64,000 nt of DNA, taken from the NCBI RefSeq assembly GCF_009831215.1, contig NZ_WUTW01000002.1, positions 1 to 64,000 of the forward strand, given 5' to 3'. The position numbers and the translations under genes are program-made. This DNA is from Actinomadura rayongensis. GTDB lineage: Bacteria; Actinomycetota; Actinomycetes; Streptosporangiales; Streptosporangiaceae. Shown here piece after piece: positions 9,100 through 16,918 of this stretch. The notes below the pieces were generated by a model. The model had not been told where the DNA came from. It searched no databases and worked only from the letters and a program-made list of their open reading frames with translations. The stretch's first letter is position 1; each line of letters starts with the position of its first letter.

Positions 9100-9843
9100 G
9101 TGAGCTACGACCCCCCGGTGCAGGCGGCCGAGAACGTCTTCCTCGGAACCGGCACGGACGTCAACTGGGTCCTGCTGCGCGACGGCCGCGACCTCACCCT
9201 CATCGACGGCGGCTATCCGGGGGACCTCGCCGCGGTCGTGGCGTCCATCCGCGCGGTGGGCCACCGGCCCGAGGACGTCCGGGCCATCCTGGTCACGCAC
9301 GCGCACGTCGACCACCTCGGCGCGGTGAACCCGTTCCACGCCCGCTTCGGGACGCCCGTCCACCTGGCCGAGGCCGAGGTCCCGCACGCCCGCCGCGAAT
9401 ATCTCCAGCAGCTCACGCCGGGCCGGTTGCTCGCCCAGCTCCACCGGCCGGGCGTCCTGCCGTGGACGTTCCGGATCCTGCGCGCCGGTGCGACGCGCGA
9501 TGTTGCCGCGCCGCACGCCCTGCCGTTCGCGTCCGCCGGTGCGCTGGACCTGCCCGGCGCGCCCGTCCCCGTGCCGACGCCGGGCCACACGTCGGGGCAC
9601 ACCGCGTACTTTGTCCCGTCCGCCGGCGCGGTGGTGACGGGCGACAGTCTCATCACCGGACACGCCGTCTCGCGTCGCCGAGGCCCCCAGCTGATCGCGC
9701 CGTGGTTCAACCACGGCGACGACGCCGAAATCGTGGCCGCTCTCGACGCGCTGGAGCGCCTTGACGCCGACACGGTGCTCCCCGGCCACGGCCCGGTCCA
9801 CCACGGCTCGATCCGCGCCGCCATCGCCGACCTCCGCACCTGA
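9100..9843 (+). CDS. MBL-fold metallo-hydrolase
   Basis: 247 residues. The metal-binding motif THAHVDHLG (HxHxDH) lies around residues 66-74, followed by PTPGHTSGHTAYF and GDSLITGHAV, and a final LPGHGP. All five standard metal ligands appear to be present. The family covers glyoxalase II-like, lactonase-like and other hydrolases, and the substrate cannot be assigned. The GTG start at 9100 follows TGAGGAG. It is divergent from the FAD oxidoreductase, so the two may share a control region. Confidence 0.88.
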   Translation: MSYDPPVQAAENVFLGTGTDVNWVLLRDGRDLTLIDGGYPGDLAAVVASIRAVGHRPEDVRAILVTHAHVDHLGAVNPFHARFGTPVHLAEAEVPHARREYLQQLTPGRLLAQLHRPGVLPWTFRILRAGATRDVAAPHALPFASAGALDLPGAPVPVPTPGHTSGHTAYFVPSAGAVVTGDSLITGHAVSRRRGPQLIAPWFNHGDDAEIVAALDALERLDADTVLPGHGPVHHGSIRAAIADLRT

Positions 9844-9906
9844 CCGCACGCCCCCGGCGACAGACCGACCGCGCGACACCTTCTCCTGCGCAACACCGAT
9901 CACATG

Positions 9907-10062
9907 CGCTCGCCGACGAGAGTGGCCGTGTCCAGACCCGAGCGCCTGCGCTGTCTCGCGGCAGCGGGCTCGGGGCCTCGGCAGGCGACGTCGATCCGTC
10001 GCAGTGCACCATGGCGTTCGCGGGCGGCGCCATCGCTCATGCGAGCCACGCCGCCACCCACT
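9907..10062 (-). pseudogene. Degraded partial copy of the histidine-phosphatase-like gene
   Basis: Bases 9953-10028 align with 10808-10884 inside the intact gene downstream; I count six substitutions and one single-base gap in 77 columns. Both reverse-strand frames give AARERHGALRRIDVA followed by RGPE. A one-base deletion near 9969 then throws the copy out of frame, and similarity fades on both sides. No start, catalytic His region or stop is preserved. It is a duplicated fragment rather than a gene. Confidence 0.75.
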
Positions 10063-10269
10063 CGCGCCAGGCCAGGGGGCACCGCACGGGCCGAACCCGC
10101 CTCGCCGGACCGCGCACCCCGTACCTGGCTACCGCGCGGCGGACGACATCACGCTCGTCACGTCCGAAACGATGATGTTGTTGCTCGACGCCTGCATGGC
10201 GTTAGACCCGTCGGCGATCCCGCTCGACGCGCCTCGCCGATCACCGCGCTTGGGCGGGCGACCGGCCGG

Positions 10270-10407
10270 CGTGCTGCACAGGGTGCTGAGCTTCTGGACG
10301 TGGCTGCACGGCGTCCTGTCTCTGGAACTCGCGGAGCAGTTCGCCGGGATGGGCTTCGACCCGGCGCGGCTTTCGCTGCCGAACTCGCGGACGTCCTGGC
10401 CGGTTGA
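10270..10407 (+). pseudogene. Remnant of a TetR-family regulator C-terminal domain
   Basis: The forward frame from 10270 reads a typical TetR C-terminal helix, FWTWLHGVLSLELAEQF, with the WxxLHG/SLEL pattern of many actinobacterial TetR proteins. After DPARL the frame breaks at the TTT run near 10371-10373. Adding one base restores FAAELADVLAG and then a stop at 10405-10407, exactly how these proteins end. No N-terminal helix-turn-helix is found upstream, so this is a truncated and frameshifted relic. Confidence 0.6.
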
Positions 10408-10983
10408 TTACTCCGCCGCGAGCGGGTGCCCGGTCTCGCGCAACCGCCAACGGCCGCCGTCGCGGGACAGGACGGTCAGCGACAGCGGCGCCGTGTCGAT
10501 CCGCCAGAACCCGCCGGGCGGCGCGGCCAGCACGTGCAGGACGGCGGCGCGGATCAGCGCGGGATGCGTGACGGCCGCGATCCGCTGCGGACCCGTCGGC
10601 AGACGCTCCAACCACGCCGCCATGCGCGCCATTGCCCGGGACAGCGGCTCACCGCCGTGCGGAGCCGCGTCCGGGTCGGACATCCACGCGACGAGGCCCG
10701 CCGGATCCTCCGTCTCCAGTTCGGACAGCGCACGGCCGCGCCATCCGGCGACGTCCACGTCGGCGAGAAGCGGGTCAGGGGACGCGTCCAGGCCCAGTGC
10801 TCGGGCGGTCTCGCGGCAGCGGGCCTCGGGGCCTCGGTAGGCGACGTCGATCCGCCGCAACGCGCCGTGGCGTTCGCGGGCGGCGGCCAGGCCGTGTGCG
10901 GTGAGTGGTTCGTCGTCCGGGAAACGGGCGGAGCGGGTCGCCTCGGTCGGTGCGTGCGCGACGAGGAAAAGCCGGACCGTCAC
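10408..10983 (-). CDS. Histidine phosphatase superfamily protein with degenerate RHG motif
   Basis: 191 residues of the phosphoglycerate-mutase-like fold. The N-terminal motif normally LxRHGxT reads FLVAHAPTEA. The catalytic His is kept, but the preceding Arg is Ala and the following Gly is Ala. The second His region AAVTHPALIRAAV is present, as is AYRGPEARCRETA, the usual SxxxRAxxTA element in altered form. It may be a cobalamin alpha-ribazole phosphatase (CobC) relative, because it lies divergently beside a cobalamin riboswitch and cbtBA. It may equally have lost activity. A broken copy of the gene lies just downstream. Confidence 0.75.
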   Translation of the reverse strand: MTVRLFLVAHAPTEATRSARFPDDEPLTAHGLAAARERHGALRRIDVAYRGPEARCRETARALGLDASPDPLLADVDVAGWRGRALSELETEDPAGLVAWMSDPDAAPHGGEPLSRAMARMAAWLERLPTGPQRIAAVTHPALIRAAVLHVLAAPPGGFWRIDTAPLSLTVLSRDGGRWRLRETGHPLAAE

Positions 10984-11039
10984 CGTCCGGTGACCGAGAC
11001 GGACGTGAACAGCCTTTCATTGACGGTTCGACGCGCGGA

Positions 11040-11160
11040 GCTTAAGGTCACGACGGTAGATGGTAGGGGAAGCCGGTGGAAATCCGGCACGGTCGCGCCA
11101 CTGTGATCCGTCCCGTCCCGGGATCGGAGAGTCAGACCTCCGCCATCGCTAACGGTCCAT
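11040..11160 (+). ncRNA. Cobalamin (AdoCbl) riboswitch upstream of cbtB
   Basis: The leader contains the ordered cobalamin riboswitch elements: AGGGGAAGCCGGTGGAAATCC, the B12 box region CGCGCCACTGTGATC, and the closing AGTCAGACCTCCGCC. The cbtB ATG is 36 bases beyond the predicted end. CCTCC (11137-11141) in the closing element could pair with GGGAGG of the cbtB ribosome site (11184-11189), a possible route for translation control. High cobalamin should lower expression of the cobalt transporter. Confidence 0.9.
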
Positions 11161-11195
11161 CGAGCGCGGGACGCAGGATCCCCGGGAGGCCCCTC

Positions 11196-11420
11196 ATGAG
11201 CACGTCCACCACCCTTGACGGTGCGCGCACCGGCTCCACCCCCGTCGTCCTCGGCGGGACGCGCGCGGCGCTGTGGCTTTTCGGCACCGTTCTGCTCGGT
11301 GTGGCGCTGTACTACTTCATCGGCATCGACCAGGGCGCCACCTCGGTGTTCGGCAACGACACGCACGTGCACGAGTTCGTCCACGACGCGCGGCACTTCC
11401 TCGGTTTCCCCTGCCACTGA
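11196..11420 (+). CDS. cbtB: CbtB family cobalt transporter subunit
   Basis: 74 residues with one hydrophobic helix (LWLFGTVLLGVALYYFIGI). The signature His-rich C-terminus runs from HVHEFVHDARHFLGFPCH to the stop and is thought to bind cobalt. It is the small subunit of the CbtAB cobalt uptake system in the cytoplasmic membrane. I start at the ATG at 11196 behind GGGAGG; the open frame extends upstream only through the riboswitch. It is followed by cbtA with 34 bases between them. Confidence 0.92.
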   Translation: MSTSTTLDGARTGSTPVVLGGTRAALWLFGTVLLGVALYYFIGIDQGATSVFGNDTHVHEFVHDARHFLGFPCH

Positions 11421-11454
11421 TCCACGGCACCGGACACAACTGAAGGAGCGGGCC

Positions 11455-12303
11455 GTGGAACGGCAATTCATCGTGCGCGGAATGGCCGTGGGCGCGATCG
11501 GCGGGCTGCTGGCCTTCCTGTTCGCCCGGATTTTCGCCGAGCCGCAGATCCAGAAGGCGATCGACTACGAGAGCGGTCGCGAGGCTGCCCAGTCCCTGCT
11601 CGACAAGACGGCCGGAATGCCCGTCGAGCATGAGCACGCCGAACCGTTCAGCCGCGCTTTCCAGGGCAACGTCGGGATCGGCGTGGGAATCATCGCGTTC
11701 GGCATCGCCATGGGCGCGCTGTACGCCGTCGCTTATGCGCTGGCCTGCGGACGCACGGGCAAGGTCAGGCCGCGGACGCTCGCGCTGCTGGTCGCGGGGG
11801 GCGGCTTTCTCGCCCTGTACCTGATCCCGTTCGCCAAGTACCCCGCCAATCCCCCGGCCATCGGCCACGAGGACACGATCCGGGAGCGCAGCGGGCTCTA
11901 CCTGCTGATGGTGGGGATCTCGATCGTCGTCCTGGTGGCCGGGACATGGCTCGGGCAGCGGCTTCAGGCCCGCTTCGGGACGTGGAACGCGACGCTGCTC
12001 GCCGTCCTGGCCTGCGCGGTGGTTCTCGGCGCGGTGATGCTCGTCCTGCCCTCCTTCGGCGAGCTCAGCGCGAACGTCGAGGCGTACGGGCATCACGCCA
12101 CCGAGACTCCGCTGCCCCTGCGGGACGCGCAGGGACGCATCGTCTATCCCGGCTTCCCCGCCGACACCCTGTTCGCCTTCCGCTTCTTCTCGGTCGCGGC
12201 GCAGGCCGTTCTGTGGGGGACGATCGGGCTGTGCTTCGCGCCGCTCGCCGAGCGCCTGCTCTCGCCTCGTCCGGACACGAGCGCGGCACCCGCCACCGCC
12301 TGA
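11455..12303 (+). CDS. cbtA: CbtA family cobalt transporter subunit
   Basis: 282 residues with about five membrane helices. The family marks are visible: FIVRGMAVGAIGGLLAFLFARIFAEP at the N-terminus, EHEHAEPFSR with a His pair, a loop YPANPPAIGHEDTIRERSGLYL, and YPGFPADTLFAFRF near the end. With CbtB it is predicted to import cobalt for cobalamin synthesis. The start is GTG at 11455 behind GAAGGAG. The pair is controlled by the cobalamin riboswitch, so it should be expressed when cobalamin is scarce. Confidence 0.93.
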   Translation: MERQFIVRGMAVGAIGGLLAFLFARIFAEPQIQKAIDYESGREAAQSLLDKTAGMPVEHEHAEPFSRAFQGNVGIGVGIIAFGIAMGALYAVAYALACGRTGKVRPRTLALLVAGGGFLALYLIPFAKYPANPPAIGHEDTIRERSGLYLLMVGISIVVLVAGTWLGQRLQARFGTWNATLLAVLACAVVLGAVMLVLPSFGELSANVEAYGHHATETPLPLRDAQGRIVYPGFPADTLFAFRFFSVAAQAVLWGTIGLCFAPLAERLLSPRPDTSAAPATA

Positions 12304-12365
12304 CCCGCCGTCGCGGACGGTGTCCCGCTCACGTGCGCGCACCCACGCCGCCCGCTGCGCTCAGA

Positions 12366-12745
12366 ACATGCTCGGCGCGGAGCAGCGGGCGGCCGGGAGC
12401 AACGCGTCTGCCTCGCTCGGGTCGGCGCGGCGCATGGCCGGGGTTGACGCGTCGGCCCTGCTTGGCGCGGAGCGGCGAACGACCCGGAGGGACGCGTCCG
12501 CCCTGCTCAGGGTGGAGTCGCGCATGATCGGGAATGACCCGTCCGGCCTGCTCAGCGCGGAGCGGCGCACGGCTGGGAACGACACGCCCGCCCTGCTCAG
12601 CGCGGAACGGGGAAGGGCCCGGAGTGACGCGTCCGCCCTGCTCGGGGCGGAGCGTGGCGGGCCGGGGGAACGCGACCGTCCTGCTCGGGGTGGAGCGGCG
12701 CACGGGCCGGAGTGGCACGTCCGGCGTGGAGTGGCGCGGGGCGTG
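12366..12745. repeat. 45-bp minisatellite, about eight imperfect copies
   Basis: Clear units begin at 12446, 12491, 12536, 12581 and 12626, exactly 45 bases apart. Degenerate units lie before and after. A unit reads roughly GACGCGTCCGCCCTGCTCAG followed by CGCGGAGCGGCGCACGGCCGGGAAT. Because 45 is divisible by three, the forward frame gives a 15-residue repeat (DASALLGAERRTxxx). The frame has no convincing start, ribosome site or domain, and a single extra base breaks the phase near 12671. I therefore treat it as non-coding. The remaining 12746-13002 shows nothing recognisable. Confidence 0.8.
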
Positions 12746-13002
12746 ATGCGTCCGCTGTGTTCCCGTCCGTGGGTCACCCGGTGGTTCAGGCTTGCCGGAC
12801 CGCACATGTGGCTGGATGGCCACAGTTGTTAAGCGCCGTGGCGGTCGGATTCTTGCCGACCAGGAAGCCGGGCGGCGCGGAAAGGGCGAGCGGGTTGAGC
12901 AGTGCGTTGCTGGTCGATGCGCCTTCTGAGCGACGCTGATGTCGTGACGATCCGTTTTCGGTCGCCTAGCGGGTTAGTGCCGGCGGGCGTGCGGACGTGG
13001 TG

Positions 13003-13743
13003 TCAGGTCAGGGGCTGACCGTCGGCGAAGAGGCCTCCGGTAGGTCCGTCGGCGGGCAGCGTGGCTGCCCAGACGACGCCTTCAGCGCTTTCGGCGGCTG
13101 GACGGTCGTCGGTGTCGTCGCCGCGCTCGGGGTGGGTGGCGGTGCTGCCGGGGTCGACGGCGTTGACGAGTATCGGCGTGTCCTTCAGCGCGCGGGCGAG
13201 CACGCCTGTCAGGGCGTTGAGCATGTACTTCGCCATCGAGTGCGCCGGGGCGCGCAGGCTGGCGCCGAGGTCGAGGCCGGTGGCGACCTGTAGCGCGGAG
13301 AGGCTGGAGACGTTCACGATCCGCGCGGCGGGGGCTGCGGTCAGCAGGGGCAGCATCGACTGGGTCAGTGCCCACGGGCCGAGCACGTCGACCTCCATGG
13401 CGGAGCGCACGGCGTCCATGTCGGCGTCGAGCGCGGACAGGACCGTGAAGTCGGGCATGTCGCTGGCGTTGTTGATCAGGACGTCCAGGTGGCCGAAGGT
13501 CGTGGCGAGGTACCGGGCGGCTTCGTCCATGCCGGCCCGGTCGGTCAGGTCCAGGCGCAGCGCGGTCGCGGCGTGGCCGTCGCGGCGCAGTTGCTCGGCC
13601 AGCGGCTCGGCCCGGGCGACGTCGCGGGCGGTGAGGACGACGTGGTGGTCGAGTTCGGCGAGTCGGCGGGCCACGGCGAAGCCGAGTCCGGCCGGTCGGC
13701 TGGTCCCGGTGATCAGGGCGGTCTTGACGGTCATGACGGTCAT
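13003..13743 (-). CDS. Short-chain dehydrogenase/reductase (SDR) family protein
   Basis: 246 residues of a classical SDR. The cofactor motif TGTSRPAGLGFAVARRL is at residues 13-29, the NNAS motif is at the fourth strand, and NVSSLSAL carries the catalytic Ser. The usual YxxxK is replaced by HSMAK, so the catalytic Tyr is missing while the Lys remains. It may act poorly, use His instead, or bind ligand without turnover. It is divergent from a TetR regulator with palindromic sites between them, so it is the likely target of that regulator. Confidence 0.85.
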   Translation of the reverse strand: MTVMTVKTALITGTSRPAGLGFAVARRLAELDHHVVLTARDVARAEPLAEQLRRDGHAATALRLDLTDRAGMDEAARYLATTFGHLDVLINNASDMPDFTVLSALDADMDAVRSAMEVDVLGPWALTQSMLPLLTAAPAARIVNVSSLSALQVATGLDLGASLRAPAHSMAKYMLNALTGVLARALKDTPILVNAVDPGSTATHPERGDDTDDRPAAESAEGVVWAATLPADGPTGGLFADGQPLT

Positions 13744-13999
13744 GACGGGGGTTCGTCCTTTCGATCATGTGAAGGCCGGTCGCGACGACGCGGAGCGGGT
13801 ATCTGGGCGCCCGCCTGCAACCCCGGCTTGGGGAGTCTGAGGGCGTTGAGAATCAACGGCCTCGCTGGGTACGTCTCGAGCCCGGGCAGGAGCGGGATCG
13901 TCTTCGGGCAGGAGCCCCCGCCGGGCCGGACCGGCCCGAGCAAGGGACGAGGCCGGCCAGTACGGGCCAGGCCATGGTGGTCCTGGGCTAGCGATGGAT

Positions 14000-14049
14000 G
14001 AACTTTGTTCACTGTGAACGATCAAAGTTCTATGCAACGAACTTAGTTC
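14000..14049. promoter_or_regulatory. Nested palindromic operators between SDR and TetR genes
   Basis: Three symmetric elements lie in 50 bases: GAACTTTG (14000-14007) with CAAAGTTC (14023-14030); inside it GTTCAC-T-GTGAAC (14007-14019); and GAACT-T-AGTTC (14039-14049). All share GAAC/GTTC half-sites. They sit just upstream of the TetR start and are the probable binding sites of that protein. TATAGT at 14059-14064 would start transcription at about the ATG at 14072, suggesting a leaderless message. Confidence 0.65.
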
Positions 14050-14071
14050 ATGTCAAGTTATAGTGCGACGC

Positions 14072-14797
14072 ATGGCGATCGATCCCAAGCTTCGCCGGGC
14101 GGCTCGGCACGCCCAACCCGGCGCCACGGCCGAGGCCACGACGGCTCGCAAGGTGCCCCTCACGGTCGAGCGGATCACCGACGCCGCGCTGCAGGTCGTG
14201 GCCGCCGAGGGCTACGACGCGCTGACGATCCGCAGCGTGACGAAGGTGCTCGGGACGGTCCCGTCGTCCCTCTACGCCCACATCGTCAACAAGGCCGACC
14301 TCGACGATCTGCTGATCGGTCGGCTGTGCTCCCAGATCACCTTGCCCGAGCCCGACCCGGCACGGTGGCGCGAGCAGATCCGCGATGTATGCGTCCAGCT
14401 CCGCGACCAGTACCTGCAGTACCCGGGCATTTCCCGCGCAGCCCTCGCGGTGGTCCCGACCAACCTTGAGGCGTTGAGAGTGAGCGAAGGAATGCTCGCC
14501 ATCCTGCTCGCCGGAGACGTCGAACCGCAGGCCGCGGCCTGGGGCATCGACGCCCTATCTCTCTACATCGCCGGCTACGCGCTGGAGACCTCGATGGTCC
14601 GGCAACGGCAGAAAGACCCGGACGCGGCCTGGGTCGTGAGCCAGGACGAACTCATCCGCCGCTTCACCGCGCTGCCCGAGGAAACGTTCCCGCACACCCG
14701 GGCACACGCGGTCGAACTGACCTCGGGAGCCGGGCATCAACGTTTCGACTTCGCTCTCGGGCTGCTCATCGACAACCTGGCCCAACGGGCTACTTAG
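14072..14797 (+). CDS. TetR/AcrR family transcriptional regulator (TetR_C-type C-terminus)
   Basis: 241 residues. The helix-turn-helix domain lies around residues 30-75 (ITDAALQVVAAEGYDALTIRSV then GTVPSSLYAHIVNKADL). The long C-terminal domain resembles the tetracycline-repressor group, with ALSLYIAGYALE. It most likely represses itself and the divergent SDR gene through the palindromes at 14000-14049. I prefer ATG 14072; a GTG at 14063 is possible. No ribosome site is visible before either, which fits a leaderless start. Confidence 0.88.
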   Translation: MAIDPKLRRAARHAQPGATAEATTARKVPLTVERITDAALQVVAAEGYDALTIRSVTKVLGTVPSSLYAHIVNKADLDDLLIGRLCSQITLPEPDPARWREQIRDVCVQLRDQYLQYPGISRAALAVVPTNLEALRVSEGMLAILLAGDVEPQAAAWGIDALSLYIAGYALETSMVRQRQKDPDAAWVVSQDELIRRFTALPEETFPHTRAHAVELTSGAGHQRFDFALGLLIDNLAQRAT

Positions 14798-14818
14798 CCG
14801 CCGACCGGGAAGGCGACC

Positions 14819-15559
14819 ATGGCATTGCGTGTCGGCACGAGCGTCCTTCGGCGCACGTCGTCCGGTCGGCAACGGCACGGCGCGAGAAACCGGGCCACGA
14901 TGCACGTGAGGGGAATCGCCGTCGCCATCGTCGTGTCCGCGCTGGCCGCCTGCAGCGCGGGTACCTCCAACGCGACCCGAGACCGGGCTCCCGCGACCAG
15001 GGCATCGTCGACGGAATTCATCTCCTCACCGGACGAGGAGGATTGCACCGGCCGACCGTGGCGTCCCCAGAACCCGGCTTTCGCCGGGCCCGGCCCGCAC
15101 CTCATCGCGCCCATCCCGCTCACGGAAGGAAGTCCGGACGACGTCGCGGTCACTTTCACGGGCCAGGCCCACGAGCCTTACGTCAGCGGGAGTCTCCAGC
15201 AGGACAGGGGCGCAGACCCGTCCGTCCTCACCTGGAACGACAGGCTGGAACAGGTGCAGCTTCTCGCCTGCATCACGGCGGCGAAGGGCGCCGGGCCGAT
15301 CGGAAAGGTGACCTGCACGTTCACCGATCCCCCAGGAACGGCCCACAGATTCCCGCTCTACAGCGGCAACTACTCCGTGACGCTTCGCGAAGCCCGCACA
15401 GGACGCGAAGTAGAAACCCTGACCGTCCCCGGCACGCTGAACGGCACCGACAACTGCCCGAGCGTCGCCACCGACACCGACATATTGCTGCGCGCACTGG
15501 ACTGGAAGGAGGTCAGCGACAGGCTCCGCCCGCTGTCCAGCCAGCCCGCGCCCCGCTGA
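14819..15559 (+). CDS. Putative secreted lipoprotein of unknown function
   Basis: 246 residues. A hydrophobic stretch followed by SALAACSAG forms a lipobox, so the mature protein should be anchored outside the membrane by a lipid on that Cys. The rest (DEEDCTGRPWRPQNP, TCTFTDPPGTAHRF, GTDNCPSVA) contains four further cysteines that could form disulfides. I do not recognise the family. The start at 14819 has a good GGAAGG ribosome site but gives a long basic N-region. ATG 14900, directly before the signal helix, is the alternative. It lies 21 bases after the TetR gene and may be cotranscribed. Confidence 0.65.
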   Translation: MALRVGTSVLRRTSSGRQRHGARNRATMHVRGIAVAIVVSALAACSAGTSNATRDRAPATRASSTEFISSPDEEDCTGRPWRPQNPAFAGPGPHLIAPIPLTEGSPDDVAVTFTGQAHEPYVSGSLQQDRGADPSVLTWNDRLEQVQLLACITAAKGAGPIGKVTCTFTDPPGTAHRFPLYSGNYSVTLREARTGREVETLTVPGTLNGTDNCPSVATDTDILLRALDWKEVSDRLRPLSSQPAPR

Positions 15560-15669
15560 CCCACAGCCCGGCCCGACGACGGGAGCACATTCGCTCACCC
15601 GATTCCGCTCGGCTGCGGAGTGCGCGGCTGATCGGCCAGCGGGTCCACACCGGTCGCGGTTCCGCTCGG

Positions 15670-16476
15670 TCAGGTGATCGCCTGGACGAGGTAGAGGACG
15701 GCCAGCGCGGTGGCCAGGCAGCCCAGCGTGAGCCGCAGCGCGGTTTCGGGAAGCCGGGGTTGCAGGCGGGCGCCCAGATACCCGCCGACCAGGCCGCCGA
15801 GGCCGCAGGTCAGGCCGAGGGTCCAGTCGGGGGCGATGTCCCCTTGTGCGGTGCGGGAGAGCACGGCGTAAGTCGCGGCGCCGGTCAGCGAGGTCAGGAA
15901 CGTGGACGCCAGCGCGGCCGGGGCGACCTGGGCGACGGGCGTCCCGCGGCCGACGAGAACGGGCCCGAGGATCGAACCGCCGCCGATGCCGTAGACGCCT
16001 CCGACGGTCCCGACCGCCAGCGCGAGCGCGGTGACGAACCGGGTGGACGGACGGCCGTCGGCCCCACGGGACGGACGCAGGGTGCGGGCGCACAGCCACA
16101 GGCCCAACGGCAGCAGGAGCAGACCCACCAGGACGCGGAAGACCGCGGGACCGGGAACGACGAAGACCCGCAGGGCCGCGCCCGCGACGACTCCGGGCAG
16201 CGTCCCGGCGATCAGCAGCCGGGTCAGCGGACCGCCAAGAGCGCCCTGCCGGTAGTACCGGACCAGCGCGCCGGGACCGGCGACGACGTTGAACAGCAGG
16301 TTGGTCGGCGTGACCGCGGGGTTCGGCACGTTCAGCACGCTGAGCTGGACCGGGAGCAGGAACACCGCCCCCGACACCCCGACCGGAGCGGTCACCATCG
16401 CGATCAGCGCACCGACGGCGAACCCGAGCAGTTCGACCTGCCCGGTCACGTCCGCAACTCCGCTCGCATCACGCAC
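15670..16476 (-). CDS. TauE/SafE family membrane permease
   Basis: 268 residues in two four-helix halves, with the family patterns AVTPTNLLFNVVAGPGALVRYYRQG and GGVYGIGGGSILGPVLV. TauE/SafE proteins move sulfite, sulfoacetate or other small anions across the cytoplasmic membrane; the substrate here is unknown. A GTG at 16449 is an alternative start. It is separated by 215 bases and two strong hairpins from the metal operon upstream, so it is probably a separate unit. Confidence 0.88.
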   Translation of the reverse strand: MRDASGVADVTGQVELLGFAVGALIAMVTAPVGVSGAVFLLPVQLSVLNVPNPAVTPTNLLFNVVAGPGALVRYYRQGALGGPLTRLLIAGTLPGVVAGAALRVFVVPGPAVFRVLVGLLLLPLGLWLCARTLRPSRGADGRPSTRFVTALALAVGTVGGVYGIGGGSILGPVLVGRGTPVAQVAPAALASTFLTSLTGAATYAVLSRTAQGDIAPDWTLGLTCGLGGLVGGYLGARLQPRLPETALRLTLGCLATALAVLYLVQAIT

Positions 16477-16563
16477 AGCATGCCCTACCCCGAGCGGCCA
16501 CCGGGCGTTCGGCCGTCGCCGTCGGTGCGGACGACGCGCTGTGAGGTCGGTGGCCGCTCGGCC

Positions 16564-16677
16564 GGTCCCGACGTGATCGTCGGGACCGTGCGGCCCAGAG
16601 CCGTGGCGATGGTCGACGACGCCACGCCCCCGGGCCCGCAGCGGCTAGGGCCGGCCCGTCCCGGTGCGGGACGGGCC
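16564..16677. terminator. Two perfect 10-bp hairpins after the metal-uptake operon
   Basis: GGTCCCGACG-TGAT-CGTCGGGACC (16564-16587) and GGCCCGTCCC-GGTGC-GGGACGGGCC (16653-16677) are both perfect stems. The second starts 15 bases after the stop of the small Cys-rich gene in the leftward direction. Neither has a T-tract, which is normal for actinomycete hairpin terminators. Confidence 0.6.
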
Positions 16678-16691
16678 GCCAGGCGGGCGGG

Positions 16692-16916
16692 TCAGGCGGA
16701 CGGAAGCAGCCCGATGGCCGCGTCGAACGCCCCGGCCCGCGCCTTGTCGACGAGGTCCTGGAACTGCCCGGCGCTCATCTGGATCTTCTGTCCGAAGTCG
16801 TCGGTGATGACGACGCGCTTGTCGGGCTCGGCGTGCGGCGCGACGAACACCTCGGGGCAGCCGCAGTCGCACTTGCCGCAGAGAGTGGCGACATGGGTGA
16901 GGGAAGCGGAGGTCAT
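16692..16916 (-). CDS. Small cysteine-rich protein of unknown function
   Basis: 74 residues. A cysteine cluster, CGKCDCGCPE, lies at about residues 11-20 and could bind copper, zinc or an iron-sulfur species. The rest is a short beta-strand and helix region (RVVITDDFGQKIQMS, then QFQDLVDKARAGAFD). The ATG begins two bases after the stop of the ABC ATPase gene, so the protein is surely made with the importer. I know no described family. A metal-binding helper of the metallophore or copper system is the simplest inference. Confidence 0.75.
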   Translation of the reverse strand: MTSASLTHVATLCGKCDCGCPEVFVAPHAEPDKRVVITDDFGQKIQMSAGQFQDLVDKARAGAFDAAIGLLPSA

Positions 16917-16918
16917 AG

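Noticed and set aside
12320..12832. Possible repeat protein encoded by the 45-bp array
   Set aside because: No ribosome site, no plausible start, a phase break inside the array, and frames open on both strands because of composition. Kept only as a finding.
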